Assembly: GCA_035578905.1 (NCBI GenBank)
Contig: JAQJVL010000103.1
Coordinates: forward strand, 496,001 to 560,000
Reading direction: 5' to 3'
Length of the DNA: 64,000 nucleotides
Source of the DNA: Stictocephala bisonia
Lineage: Eukaryota > Arthropoda > Insecta > Hemiptera > Membracidae
The translations under genes were made by a program, and so were the position numbers. The notes under the pieces were generated by a model, which was not told the origin of the DNA, did not search any database, and saw only the letters and a program-made list of their open reading frames with translations. Below are positions 24,731 to 37,138 of this stretch, piece after piece (the stretch's first letter is position 1; every line of letters starts with the position of its first letter).

Positions 24731-25770
24731 GTTTAACCCATTCATGAAGTGTTGCACGTTTAGGCCTAAGGCCTATTTTGAGCCCTTTGGAGTTCAAATG
24801 GCCGATATAAGTCATATTAACTCTCTTATTACCTGTTCTCAAAATATATTTCAACGTAAACAAACGTCGTTTTATAAAAATCAAGTCTAGTTTACTGATG
24901 TAATTAAAATGCAACTGTTGGTGAGACATCAAACACATAATTATGTAATATAAATAATTATATGGTAATTATTGGATTGGTAATCAGTATGAATATGAAT
25001 AAGAAATGCTAAACTACACTTAAAACGTTAAAGTGTTTCTATTATTAATTGTTCTATTATTATACTATATATTAGGGATTGACCTAAGGATGTCAGTAAA
25101 TACGTTTCAAGTATTTTTAATTTACTTGTGATAAAAATTCAGATATTTGGTATACTTTAAATTCTTGAAATTATTGTTGAGTAAGTTTTTCACTATTTTT
25201 ATTCTAGTGGCTTAAAATTTAACTTTAAAATTTGCTTGGTATCGATTTTATAAATAACTTTTGAACAATTCTTACTTAATCTCAAGTGAATATGTTACAA
25301 CTAAATGAATGAGAAAAATATTTAAATATTAGATTTTAAGCATTCTCCATACTGATATTTTTCGATTGTTCCAATTCAAATGTCTCAGTAAATATAAATG
25401 ACTTTACTATATTTATTAGGGTTTCTTGTTTAATAATTAAGTAGACTCACTTACATAATCAACGATAACTTAACAACTGACTGACTTTAACAGATGTTAA
25501 CTGGCGACAAAGCGGCTTTGCTAAGTATTCAACGAAATAAAGGACCGAGCAAATCCTCAACGACACAACAAAGGACGGTGCGTTACTTGAACCAAGTAGC
25601 TTTACAGCTTACTCGAGTGAGGTTGACTACTAGAATTGGAGAGGTATTTCAAAGAAGATGACTTAAAAAAATATTACAAAACAAGTTTAGAAGACACAGA
25701 TCTGGGACATGATTTGCCATTGATAGAAAGAATCAGTATTATAATTTTCAAACATAATTTTAATAACAAT
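24731..25770. other. AT-rich non-coding, nothing recognised
   Basis: A GC-richer bit at 25500-25640 shows no motif. ORF 24717-24938 overlaps the SINE head. Confidence 0.5.
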
Positions 25771-25771
25771 A

Positions 25772-26206
25772 CATGGTGGAAAAAATATGTAAAGAATTTC
25801 ACAACTTTTGTGTGACTTCACTTGTAAAAGTGAAATCTTGTACATCATCATGGTTACAAAGAACAAACTTTTTGACGCCATTAACAACATTTTATCTCTT
25901 CAGGGGAACGGCATACAAGGAGTTGAACGAAAATCTTCAACATAAGCCTAGGTAGAATTTAGTATCAAATGAAATTAATTGCCGCAAACCGGACTTCGAA
26001 AGGTATATCCTTTCTAGAGTAGCGGACATGTGATTTTCAAAGTAACAAATTCGAAAAACATTATTTCTCCTTTACTTAACGGTTTTAAGTAAATTATTCT
26101 GATCAAATATTTTACTTAATTGAACATACTTATATTTTTAAATTATCAAATTATCTATGGAAAAAATAACGTTGTTGTGAAAGCGTTTCAAATTTGGTTT
26201 ACTCTG
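25772..26206. mobile_element. FB2 element, single unit, 435 bp, TA-flanked
   Basis: The left end is TA + CATGGTGGAAAAAATATG and the right end is CTCTG + TA. Interior blocks CTTGTAAAAGTGAAATCTTG, CATCATGGTTACAAAGAAC, TAAGCCTAGGTAGA and GAATTATTT-type sequence match each half of the element at 52230-53119. There is no transposase; it is a non-autonomous Tc1/mariner-like element by TSD and end structure. Small ORFs here are incidental. Confidence 0.75.
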
Positions 26207-26208
26207 TA

Positions 26209-27204
26209 TATATAAAATATATTTCTTATTAGTAACTATATTAATTTATTTTAGTATGTTATCAAAATGTACATTAGTATTATTTGTAAGTACATGTTAT
26301 GGAGACTAGTTACAGTAAAGTACAAAAATATCATAATGAGATGTTTATTTGTTTATTGTTTTCAATATTATCAATAATAAGAAAACAAGTAAATTTATTT
26401 TTTATGTTAAGTAATTAGATTCAAAATAAAGTAAATAGGGATTTAAAAATAACTTAATCATTGTATATAGTTAGTAGATATTATATATAGACTGATGATT
26501 ATATTTGGCGTTTTAGTATTATTGTATTTGTTTCATAATTTATTTTTATTTTTTAATAGTTGTGACAGGATTCAATCTTACACAATTTTTTTTATTTTTC
26601 AATTTAATTTCACTTGTAAATTCACTCAGGTCTGTACGCCAAGCAGGTAAACCTTGACATTTTTCTCGGTAGTCTGCACCCATTCTGAGCCACTATAACT
26701 AACACTACTTAAAAATTGTGCTAAAACCAGTTTTGGTAAGGTTTCATTAATATAAATATCTTTATTAATTTATATATTATAACTCCTAACAATCACATTT
26801 ATATGAAACCCTAGGACTTTCTTGTTCAAAATCTTTTTAAGGAAGGACATGACAAATTTAAAAAGGCAAGAGAAGATAAAAACTAAAAACGTTACATTAT
26901 GCGGGAATTATTTTATGGAGTAGCAAAGTGAATCTGATATTTTCACATCACTGCCTAGGGATGACATTACAAAGTTGGGCGACAAGCCAAGGCTTTGAAA
27001 ACGTAAAAGTTGGGAGATAAAGGAAGCATTGTTATTTTCATATTTAATATTTTTTAATGTTGAAAAAACATAAGGGCATTACTATGTAAAGAATTTTGTT
27101 GCTCTTACAAAATATTTAGTATTATATCACTTAGTATACAAGGAAATGCCTAATAAAACAAAGAAAGGTAGTATAGGAAATACGTACACCAAATACCTTT
27201 ATTT
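26209..27204. other. AT-rich non-coding, nothing recognised
   Basis: No ORF or repeat. Confidence 0.6.
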
Positions 27205-27220
27205 TTTTATTTTATTTTTT

Positions 27221-27252
<32 letters not shown>

Positions 27253-27263
27253 TTTTTTTTTTT
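27205..27263. repeat. (TTTA)n microsatellite
   Basis: Tandem TTTA/TTTAT units end in a poly-T run. Confidence 0.9.
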
Positions 27264-27487
27264 GACATAACGAAATTCACTAGCCAGTAACTTGTTTAAA
27301 AAAGTCTTTTTAATAACGTAAATCTGGAAATTACAGCTGTTTAAATACACGTTGCTGCATTTAGACAACAATTACCAGTATTATTAAATTATACTTAAAT
27401 TACATGAAACTTACTTTAAAGTCAGTGTACGAAAAAGGCAATTTTTATGTTTATTATATCACACACAAAAAATAAATAAACAAACAT

Positions 27488-27640
27488 TCTGGAAGGTACC
27501 TCAGTGACTAAGATTTCATATTGTAAATTGTAAGTTCTAAAGTTCGAATTTCCAACAGAACTAACGATTTGTACTTCACATTTTGATGCTCACACACATG
27601 CCTGCAGGTCTCTGTGAACTGATGAGTGAAGTTAAAAAAA
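27488..27640 (+). mobile_element. SINE-B copy, diverged
   Basis: It contains GGTACCTCAGTGACTAAG (A-box region), AGTTCGAATTTCC (B box), CAGAACTAACGATTTGTACT, CAGGTCTCTGTGAACTGATG and AGTGAAGTT plus an A tail. Confidence 0.75.
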
Positions 27641-27852
27641 ATAATCATTCAGATAAGAGTACTTTTTTCTATTAAAATATATTCTTCAATTATTGTACCA
27701 TAATATACATTCTAACGTCTTTTATGTTTAATATATCAGCCATAAATTAGTTCATGGCTATTGGCCGATATAATGACCCTTTCTAGATACATCACCTATA
27801 AATCCTTAGAGTGAAGCTTTATTTTTTTTAATTTACGTTATTTCTTTTGTCA

Positions 27853-28255
27853 ACTAGTGGAGCAGTTCTGCAACCCATACAAGTGCTACTTGGGGACAAG
27901 TGGCGATAGGCCTATATTCAGTCCGCTTGATTACACGGCGTCCGCTCAATGGTTTATATCGGCGTGGACACTACTATAGAAGTCTGGAGTATCCATGTTG
28001 GGTGGTAGTCAAGGTTAGAATGTTGTGTAGGAAAGAGAACTGAGTATCAGGCTTATCAATTAGCTGAAATTAGACCAATACTACATGGTTCGAATTACAC
28101 GTAAAGCTATAGGTCCATTAGTTGACATGGCTATTGGGCTATTAATGAGGAAGCTCTTTATGAGGAAGAGTCGGTCTTAGTTAGTAACAATGACTACACT
28201 CGTCTATCTACACTCATTCGCTCCTCATATTCACCCAGATCTGTGTCTTACTGAA
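27853..28255 (+). mobile_element. SINE-A copy (reference copy)
   Basis: About 400 bp, beginning CTAGTGGAGCAGTTCTGC, with GGCGTCCGCTCAATGG at about 27938. It ends with a tail domain (AGTAACAATGACTACACTCG ... CTCATATTCACCCAGATC) shared with the SINEs at 21499 and 24468. A GGTTCGAATTAC stretch resembles a Pol III B box, but I could not place a good A box. Confidence 0.7.
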
Positions 28256-29060
28256 GAATTATGAATTTAAAATAGCCCTAAAAAGATTAATATTTAAAAG
28301 ATTGTTTAGTAGTAGATTTCAATATCTCAATAATGCAGCACTTTATAGTGGTAATAGTGTAAAGTGTAGGCCTGTCTAAGGAGTTACCATTACTAGTCCA
28401 AGTATAATGGACACCATTACCTGAAATAGGAACATTAAACCTACCACCCTAAAAGGTTACGATTTTATTTTGCTTGGCGTCAAGTTTTATGATAAACATC
28501 AAAGTCTCTCTTAAGAGGCTTTCAAGAAACGTTTTTGCAGCCTTACGTTGAATGAGTTAAATCAGAAATGCTAAAATTTAAGTATAAATGTGCATTTTGT
28601 TTCCTTGCACGACTTAATTTTACAGAACCTAAATTATTAGAACTTAAATATTATTTTAATGAATTTTTAATGACATTTTTAGGACTAATGAACTGTACAA
28701 ATATTATTTTTATAGTTTTTACCATAAAAATACCGAGAAATGTGATTTAAAGAAATTATCATGTGAATTTCTGATTAAAATCAAAATTCGATCGAAGATG
28801 ATCACACAAACTATTTCCAGTTTGTAATAGAAGCTTAAAGAGTTTTCCTGAAATGTTATAATTTTTGTTATAAAACAAAAATACAGTTCATTAGACGTGA
28901 TAAAGGTATTTGACATCATACACATCATATGAAGTCATCAATGTTAATTTTACAGTATCAAATAAGTTTTTAGATTTTCCTATAGAATCATCAAAAGTCA
29001 TCTTCATGTGTTATTCATGTTTTTATGTTTAGTAAAAAAAAGAAGTTGGTGAAAATAAAT
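28256..29060. other. AT-rich non-coding, nothing recognised
   Basis: ORFs at 28568-28750 and 28719-28928 are AT-driven and overlap on opposite strands. Confidence 0.55.
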
Positions 29061-29066
29061 GAGCGT

Positions 29067-29198
29067 ACTGAATACAAATAAATGTGTGGACTGAATACAA
29101 ATAAATATGCGGACTGAATACAAATAAATGTGCGGACTGAATACAAATAAATGTGTGGACTGAATACAAATAAATGTGCGGACTGAATACAAATAAAT
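29067..29198 (+). repeat. 23-bp minisatellite, 5.7 units
   Basis: The unit ACTGAATACAAATAAATGTG + CGG starts at 29067, 29090, 29113, 29136, 29159 and 29182 with one or two base changes. The minus-strand ORF across it is an artefact of the repeat. Confidence 0.95.
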
Positions 29199-29358
29199 AT
29201 TAAATAATGTGTTATTAACCTTGATTAGTAAATTATGAGTGAATATTTTTTCAACCGATTGATTTGTAAGTTTGATATATAAAATTATATTTATTTATAA
29301 ACATCATTCAAATGCTAATTAGAAAAATATAATTTAATTTTACAATCAATTTAGTATA

Positions 29359-29464
29359 CACTTGTAAAAGTGAAATCTTGTACATCATCATGGTTACAAA
29401 GAACAAACTTTTTGACGCCATTAACAACATTTTATCTCTTCAGGGGGACATCATACGAGGAGTA
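29359..29464. mobile_element. FB2 fragment
   Basis: CACTTGTAAAAGTGAAATCT to CATTTTATCTCTTCAGGGGG is nearly identical to 25820-25907 within FB2. Both ends are missing. Confidence 0.8.
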
Positions 29465-31233
29465 CGCGTTGGTTAAACACGCTCACCTCTTCACTGTGCC
29501 GTTACACAAGTTTTAGTTGCCATTTGTGTTAATTAGTCAAATATTTATCTCCTGATTGCTTAATTAATTATTAATCTTAGAATCATATTGTAATATACGC
29601 ACCATTAGCTATTTTATACAGTAATTATATCCTACTATTTTTTTAAGTAATAAGTAAACAGAATAAACGAATAGGATGCACCTACTCAATGCGTGGATAG
29701 ACGCGTAACATATCTTTTATTATAATTTATAATAATGTGGCTTCCAATGTTTCTTCATCTAAAAATAGAAAGTGATTCGATTAGTAAATGAACAAGAAGC
29801 CAAGTGAATGAGTCTCTATAAATGTAATTCTTACTAAACTGAGTTAATTCCTTAGATTTTTAGTAATAGAGTAAATTACGTTAGTTTCAAGTTTTGTTTG
29901 ATTTTTAGGTTATAGAAAATTAGGATTAAGTAATATTTTTATGATTTTTTATAAGGTTTAGTGAAGAGAATTATATATGACTAAGCAAATGACTATATAA
30001 CAAACTGTCGGATACAATTAAACATGAAATTTGCAATGAAAAATTCAAAACCCTACTACACCAGTATCTTTTGGATGGAGCTTATTATTCGATTTCCGAA
30101 TTTCTTGACTTGTAACTATAATTCTATTAGTTGTAACCTTTTAACAATATTTTAAGAGTTATATTTGGCAAATATTTTTGCTGGAATAGGTTATTATGTG
30201 TTGTATAGAAAATGTCTATTTGGTAATTTGCCAATCTTTCTTTCATGCTTAACACGTCGAGCATTAGTTTTATTTTAGTTTTTAATTAACGTTTGTAATG
30301 CATTATCTACTAGAAATATGTTGTCTACTACAAATAAACATTTTGTAGTAGATTTTATTTTATATGAAGAGAACTTAATAGTACTAACTCCATTTTTCAA
30401 ATAAGACTTCAAATTAATTAATTAATTAATTCATCCTAAAATTGTTAACCTAATTCCGTATTTTAAAATACTCTTTCCCTAACTTTTCTTTTTTAAACAT
30501 AAAAAATATTTACAACTACCATAAACATAAATGTTACTTTCACTGCCGTTAGTGTGAATTCAATTTATCTGCGTCGTTCAATGATTTAATCTATAACTTA
30601 AACATAAAAATAACTCAAATATAATTACTAAAATGTAATCAATCAGATAAATATTAAGTTCTTATATAATTTTGTAACACCTAACCTTTTAATGCAGTGG
30701 TAAGGATCATTTTAATGACCAGTACTCAGAGAGCTCTCAGGTAAGAAGAGCTGCAAATGAGATTCTTAAATCAAACAAGTGACTATATAAGGTTGCTTTT
30801 AATAGTACTCAACGTGCAATTTCGTCTGCCCTATCAATGGTATTCATAAATTTATAATGTTATATTGACATTACAATTTTAAAATACGTTCAGTTCAATT
30901 TACATAATTACAATTAATTTAAATGTACTTAGTTTTTTTATTTTTTTTAAGATAAAAGTAACTTGCTAAAAATTAAAGTAAATTTTATTTTTGTAACTCA
31001 ACTTAATATTTTATAACTTTGTTAGTAGGTTTGTAATTTACATTGGACTACTTTATTTAAATCTGTTTTCTGTCGATAGTTGTAAAAGTACAGATAAGCC
31101 TCTTATACTGTGATCTACTGAAAGTACCGGTGCGAGAGAGATGCACCTAGTATCAAAGAAAGCTAGAAGAGCACTTCCCCCACTCTGTTACTCAATTTAA
31201 CAATTGTCGTCGAAACTAGAAAGATAGTAAAAC
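29465..31233. other. AT-rich non-coding
   Basis: GGTTAAACACGCTCACCT (29470) resembles the arm sequence of the PLE palindrome. A good splice-donor-like CAG|GTAAGA occurs at 30738-30746 but with no exon evidence. Confidence 0.5.
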
Positions 31234-31542
31234 GCGTGAAAGCAGCGCAGTAGCAGGCCCCTTCCATTACGCTAGTAGCAGTGACCATTAGATAGATTAA
31301 CACTAAGGAATCAAGCTTAGAAAGACTCATTAATTCATTTATTTAGTAAGATATTATTTAATAATATTATTATTTAGTAAGAAGTAACAGTTAATAAACA
31401 GCAACAATAACACGATGAAATAATAATGTAAACCATACCATCCATTTCTTGATTGATTTCTTTATTGGAGAATAATTCAAAATAAACCGTGATGTACGGC
31501 GTCAGAGCGGTGGAGCTTCTCCCCTCCGTTGCTGAAACCCCT
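31234..31542 (+). repeat. Dispersed repeat family R1, copy 2
   Basis: This is the second copy of the repeat at 679-995, in the same orientation, with matching left (GCAGCGCAGTAGCAGGCCCC) and right (GTTGCTGAAACCCCT) blocks. It is more GC-rich than its surroundings. Confidence 0.6.
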
Positions 31543-33139
31543 CTTTTCTATAACAATTAACATCTGTTCGGCCCAATTGTAGTGCAATTTCTTCGTTACT
31601 TACACTCCTTCGTCACTTCTTTATTGTTGAATAAACAAGAGCTAGTATATTCTATTACTTTAAATTTAAATAATTTGTAGCACCATTTATGGGATCAAGT
31701 CCAGCACTGGAAATAAAACCTATCTCGTCTCCCTTAATGTTTTAGCTCTAAAGAATGTTCATTCTATTCTGCTATATTCCTATATATATTGTTATCTACC
31801 TGTGCAGAAGGACACTTGTGTCATGAACTTCCTATAATCTTCATAACACCATATTTTAGCCTGGAAAACAAAATATTGTCTATGAAATAACTTGTTATGT
31901 GATTTCCCCATTTTCCAACCAGTGTATTGTCATTAAACTTAGCTGAATCAGAGACATAAAGTTAGGACTAATTTTTCCATATAAAGTTACAATAATTAAG
32001 AAAAATTCTCTAACATTTAACTCCGCTATATTGAAAACGAAGCATATTATGACCTATATGTATAGGAACATTTTTACTTATTTTTACCCAACAAATCATA
32101 ATCTTAAGTTTTAGAACTTGGTTTGGGAACACCCTGTATAATCACCTGGTTTAAAATGTTCTACATCAAATACAATATTTAGTTCATCAGGTACAACAGA
32201 GGTTAAAAATATGCACTCTAAATATAAAATCAAGGGGGAAATATAGCAATAGTAACATAAATTATTTTTTATTTGATTCAGTTAGTATTAAACTGTTCCT
32301 TTTTCCTCATTTAATTAAGGGCCTACAACATAATATTTATAAATGTATCAAATAAACCTCAAGTTTATCATAATTAGTGATACTTCGGAATAATAATTAT
32401 TCAATTCACTCGGCGCACATTTCCAATAGTTCATTTATCAAGCACTCTATTATAAAATACAGCGTTTGGTTCTTCATTACTGGCGATAACATTCAAATAT
32501 TGTACGATGTATTGTATAAAATAACAATTCATTACTAACCACTTAATTACGGTTTAAAATTAACTGGTTGCTATTCTACTAAATAACGTCAGTGTAGTGT
32601 TTTGAATAATATTAGTTTTAAAAAATCACTTTAAATTAATATTTAGCTAAAGCTTTATCTCTAACAGTTCAACAATGCCGATGATAAAAAAAACACTAAA
32701 ATAATATTACTGTACAATGTTTATTTATAATTAGCGTAAATTAATATATAATAAGACATGACGTAAATATATTATATTAATTATTTACTAATGTATTAAG
32801 TAATAAAACCTGTATAACATTTCACTAAAGATATAAATTTAACTAGACATAATTTAAACATTTGTTTTTTATAAAAGAAATGTTTTGCTTAGTAATATCA
32901 AAGTATGCAGAGAATATCATGTGTAAAAATGTTGTACTAACTTGTAGAATTTATGTGTGCCTGAATATATCGTAAGAGGTATATTTACGAGTCTGATGCC
33001 ATTGATGATTAAAAACAATATTCTTATTATTAACTGCTAGTTATGTTTTTAAAACTATAACATATACTTTTAGCGTATGTAAGCAGTTAAATGCTGCTTC
33101 CCATCGTCATCCTTCACAGAAGAATGCAGTCTTAAACAC
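31543..33139. other. AT-rich non-coding
   Basis: Apart from the solo transposon end at 32110-32138, nothing was recognised. Confidence 0.55.
32110..32138. mobile_element. Solo TA-type transposon end
   Basis: GGGAACACCCTGTA at 32125-32138 is the reverse complement of a TACAGGGTG-type inverted-repeat end, as in FB2. I found no partner end to the left. Confidence 0.35.
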
Positions 33140-33189
33140 TAGTTAATCGAGCCATTCAAATTTTGGACCCAAACAGTTGGAAGAAAGAA

Positions 33190-33776
33190 AGACAAATTCA
33201 ACATTAAAACCGAATGGATATTCAGTTACACAAATCAATAATACTATTGTAAAACAGCTGATGCGGAAAGAATAAGAAAATAGAATCGATACAAGATAAG
33301 GATACCTCAAAAAAGGCATGTCTACCTTACATAAAGGGAACAACGGAAAAGATTGACAGTATATTAAATAAAGAAAATATAAAAATCATTTATAAGCCAC
33401 CGAATAAATTGAAGAATTTTCTGAGGCCAGTCAAATATAACATTCCATTAGCTGTGCCTGGAGTATATGAAATATCTTGTAGTTGCGAGTCAGTCTACAT
33501 ATGGGAAACCAAGAGGTTAATTTCAACAAGGATTAAGGAACATATACGGCATACTAAGAATGAAGATCCGGAAAGTCTTCAGTTGCTGAACATAGCACAA
33601 AAAGTAATCATGGAATTTTATTTGACAAAACTAAAGTCCTTGCCAACATCTCGCATTACTACCAAAGAATCGTAAGGGAAGCTATAGATATATATAAAAG
33701 AAGAAATACTTTTAATAAGGATGATAGTATACGGCTTCCAAAGACATGGGAACCCATTTTAAGTAAATTGAAATAA
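33190..33776 (+). pseudogene. PLE polyprotein C-terminus with GIY-YIG endonuclease, decayed
   Basis: The frame from 33313 reads ACLPYIKGTTEKIDSIL, then VPGVYEISCSCESVYIWET, then STRIKEHIRHTKN. These are the linker and the GIY-YIG endonuclease signature of Penelope-like elements, here with GVY...VYI as the GIY/YIG pair and R, E and H residues downstream. A stop at 33280 cuts the linker upstream, where NGYSVTQINN survives in another frame. Near 33600 the frame shifts: the conserved tail FDKTKVLANISHYYQRIVRE continues from 33621 and ends at TAA 33774-33776. At least two frame breaks make it non-functional. The usual element would carry a reverse transcriptase before this domain. Identification rests on remembered family features, not a search. 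Confidence 0.8.
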
Positions 33777-34102
33777 ATGGAAGAGTCAGCCATATTGATT
33801 TTCTTCGGCCAATGACCATAGGTCACGTGGGTCGTGCCTCCACCCCCGTCTCTAGTATATTTGCAAAACCAGTCCTCACCCCACCACCTGTTATAAAAAA
33901 ACTGGAAGGTCGATCTCATGTAATAGGTAAAATTTTGAATTCTAAATTATCTGAAAGTTAATCTATTGACCTTGTTATCAATAACTCAGCAAAACGAATG
34001 CTGTTTTCGAATTCAGCGTGACATTCTACATAATGATGTGCATTATAAGTCGCATTTCAGAAAAAATTGTTTTGGTCAATATTTGCATATACGTATTTCC
34101 GT

Positions 34103-34260
34103 ATTACTGTATTAACTCACCAGCCCAACCATGCACGCACTGTGGTATTGACCCACTCGCCCACCCATAAACGAACTGTGGTATTGACCTACTCACCCAC
34201 CCATACACGAACTGTGGTATTAACCTACTCACCCACCCATACACGCACTGTGGTATTGCC
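34103..34260 (+). repeat. 36-bp tandem repeat in PLE 3' region
   Basis: ACTGTGGTATTGACC recurs at 34139, 34175, 34211 and 34247 (36 bp apart), with CACCCACCCATACACG between. Related units occur at 36475-36565 and 53560-53635. Confidence 0.9.
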
Positions 34261-34310
34261 AAACATCACAGTGTGGGCGAAACGTCTGGTTATCTTGTAA
34301 ATATTTTAGA
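34247..34310 (+). ncRNA. Hammerhead-like half motif, front half lost
   Basis: GGGC GAAAC GTC TGGTTATCTTG (34275-34297) matches the back half of the motif at 53907-53952 and keeps the intact GAAA. The front reads CTGTGGT, from the 36-bp repeat, instead of CTGAGGA. It is presumably inactive. Confidence 0.45.
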
Positions 34311-34350
34311 TAGTACCTTGACGAAGTTTTCACCGGAAAATTTAGATTCT

Positions 34351-36474
34351 AAGTATGTGAGGAGTTTGATTTAAATGTTAAACTCAGGAAATTAATGTTG
34401 ATTAAAAAAATTAAGTAATACCTTAAACAATATTTGGTGAACTATTGTGGAAAATAATGTTTATAATTGAATTAAAAGACGATTACGATAGCAAAAATTG
34501 ATTAAACATGTCATGTAAAAGAAACGTTTTAAATAAATATTCAAGTGACCACCAAGTGTGCATATCATACAACTTTATATGATTTAATCAATTTATAAAT
34601 TGATTAAAACTCGTAATAGCATTAATCTTTTTTTAATATTAAATTTAACCTTTTAGTCAAAAGTTAACTCTTGTTTACTTCAATGACGATGACCTGGAAA
34701 TAATACGACCCTAACAATATATTTGGTGGTTTTTTTTTTACTTAATTGTTTTGTTCAGTTTGGACTTTTAAGCAATATGAACATTTTATATTTGTGCAAG
34801 TTTTCTCCTCTAAAATAAAGGCATTATTAAATTTATAATACACATATTCAGATATTTTTCACAAGCTAGTGAAAAATGAGATATATGTAGTGAACGCCTT
34901 TTATACATCACTAGACGTTTTAAAATATTAATTTAAATAATGATTTTTTTAATATTCATGTACAAATGTTCAATGCAGATTCCACCCTGACTTAAGTATC
35001 CTGGACAGTCAAATGTTATAAAATAAATATTTATTACATGTAGAACACTTTTAACATGATATTATTTACTGTAGACTTTTCAACATTTTCATAGAGGCTG
35101 GGGACTTTTAAGAATAAACCCTTCAGGTTTTTTTGGATTACCATTAATTCTTCTTGATATTTTTTACCTGTTTTCCTTATTTTTTTACGTTGAGCAAACA
35201 AAAACACATGTAAACATATTTAACAATTAAATATACAATTCATTTTATGTGAATCAAGAGTGTGATATGCAATTAAACTAGTTACTTTGCTCTTATTAGG
35301 AATTGTTTGTTTGCTCTTATTAGGAATTGTTTGTTTGCTCTTATTAGTAATTGTTTGTTTGCTCTTATTAGGATTTTTTTTCTCTTATTCGGAGATTTAT
35401 TACACGATTCACTGTTCCATCCAACTCTTCAGAACGAACAACTTTAAAATGAAAAACATATTTTAAAACTTATTTATCGTTGATATTTATTAAATTGGTA
35501 AATTAAATATTTAGCTTGTCAAACGTTTTAAAAAAACACTTAAAATATAATAATTATTTAGTAGTTCGTTATGGAGTATGATCTGACTTCTGTTTGGTAT
35601 TTAATATAAATCTGGATTTTATTTTTTGCTGGGATTGTGTTATGAGGTTATGTTAAGTGTGAGTATTTATAAGGTTTCAAAAATCGTTCACTTTAAGTTG
35701 GATGTATGAGTGAAATGTAAAATATGATACAGATTTACGCTTGCAAAATTTAAACAGTTAGGTTAAAAGATTCAATCAATAATTAGTCACCAATAACAAT
35801 CGATTTTTGTAGTAATCTAATGAATATAAAATGGTGCTGTTAAAATGCGTCAAAATAACGTTTAATTACTAAATAAATAAATTCCATGAACAAACTAACT
35901 ATGTTTGTGATCCAGTAAAGTAACAAGCTCATAATATAATGAAGGTGAAATACATGTGCAGATAAAATAAAGCTCATCAACAACTTCATGGAAAACACCA
36001 TAGACAAAACAATTTATATGTAACTTTAAAGTAATAAATCTATTATTTGCATTAATTATATTATTTACAACAATACTCTCATAACCTGTTGAGAATACAG
36101 AAATATTTTCCCTCTTTATTATTCATAGGATTAATAACACTCAAATCATGCATGTGTTTCATATGTGTAGTATGATGTATTAAACATTTCTATATGCGTT
36201 AAAAACAATCTATACTAACCAGTTTTGTCGTTCCACGTACCATTAATATTATTTCAAATATTATCATAAATGAGTAGTATGTAAAAAAAACTAGCTTTAC
36301 AATTTATTATTTGAACGTAAACTCAATCATTTAAATAGTTAATAACCAGAAGACTAATAAGGTAGTTTATGATTATACCACTGAAAACGGTTTCATTTTT
36401 CTAAATCTTTTTGCCATTTAGATGCCTTATAGTTAAAAAATTGTTTTAAAAATAATTTTCCCGATTCCATGAGG
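34351..36474. other. AT-rich non-coding
   Basis: Only the 24-bp minisatellite (35289-35396) stands out. Confidence 0.55.
35289..35396 (+). repeat. 24-bp minisatellite, ~4 units
   Basis: GCTCTTATTAGGAATTGTTT + GTTT repeats at 35289, 35313 and 35337, then a partial unit from 35361. Confidence 0.95.
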
Positions 36475-36565
36475 GTGTATCCCATCCGCCAATAAACGCA
36501 CAATAGTGATGACCCACCCACTACAATGTATGAAGATGATGACCCACCTACTCCACCCATCTTCC
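36475..36565 (+). repeat. PLE-type 36-bp repeat fragment
   Basis: AAACGCACAATAGTGATGAC and CCACCCACTAC, then GATGATGACCCACCTACTCC, resemble the 36-bp units at 34103-34260 and 53560-53635. It is an isolated PLE relic. Confidence 0.5.
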
Positions 36566-36818
36566 CCCTAGCATTCGTAATGATCCCTATTACAAAATTT
36601 GGTACTAGTAAAAATATAAATAAACGTACAATACGTCAGTAGAATATATAAATTTACATTTGTTTAAGGTTAGGAAAAGCCTTAATGATGATGGCATGAT
36701 CTAACAAAGATACGACTTATGAATTTTTAGCTCTTTACACTGAATGAGAAATGTGAATAATATACTGAGCAATTAAATATAAATTGTTATCTTATCCAAT
36801 TAAAAATGCAACTTATTA

Positions 36819-37091
36819 TTATAGTTCAAACATACTAAATATACATGACATGAAGGAACAAAGTAAGGTGTAAAAAATGAGTGATATAAAGTTGCTGTTG
36901 TGATGTATGATATAATTTTGTGCGGAGCATATCTTCTCTGGTGTGACACGTCCTGCCGCCATTATTCTGCTCTTGTCACGTGACTGGGAAATGGCCACTT
37001 GACGCTCAACTAAGCCGGTTGATAACAGTTCACATTCGTCTTCTTGTGACACTTCTTTCACCACTTCTACAAAGTCACCTTCCCCTCTCAA
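36819..37091 (-). other. Coding-like ORF, possible exon, unrecognised
   Basis: A 90-codon minus-strand ORF. Its first ~50 residues have protein-like composition and normal GC (VEVVKEVSQEDECELLSTGL ... VTPEKICSAQ), while the C-terminal third lapses into AT-rich hydrophobic sequence. No known domain was recognised. An exon would have to end before that AT-rich part; a GT at GGAC|GTGTCA is a candidate donor but weak. Most likely a repeat fragment or fossil exon. Confidence 0.2.
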
Positions 37092-37138
37092 ATGTGCGTG
37101 CTATGTACTAATATAGACTCATTCGTAAATCTATTATA

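Larger units (their letters stand above)
33140..34350 (+). mobile_element. Penelope-like retroelement remnant (3' half)
   Basis: The order is a broken RT-to-endonuclease linker, the GIY-YIG domain, a non-coding 3' region, a 36-bp tandem repeat (34103-34260) and half of a hammerhead-like motif (34274-34290). This matches the ORF-then-terminal-repeat layout of Penelope-like elements. The reverse transcriptase core is absent. Confidence 0.8.

Noticed and set aside
29067..29198. CRISPR-like array
   Set aside because: Units are contiguous with no spacers, in a eukaryotic context; it is a simple minisatellite.
30738..30746. Splice-donor-like CAG|GTAAGA
   Set aside because: No open exon or acceptor accompanies it; such matches are expected by chance in 64 kb.
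33143..33343. Minus-strand ORF of 66 codons
   Set aside because: It is antisense to the PLE linker sequence.
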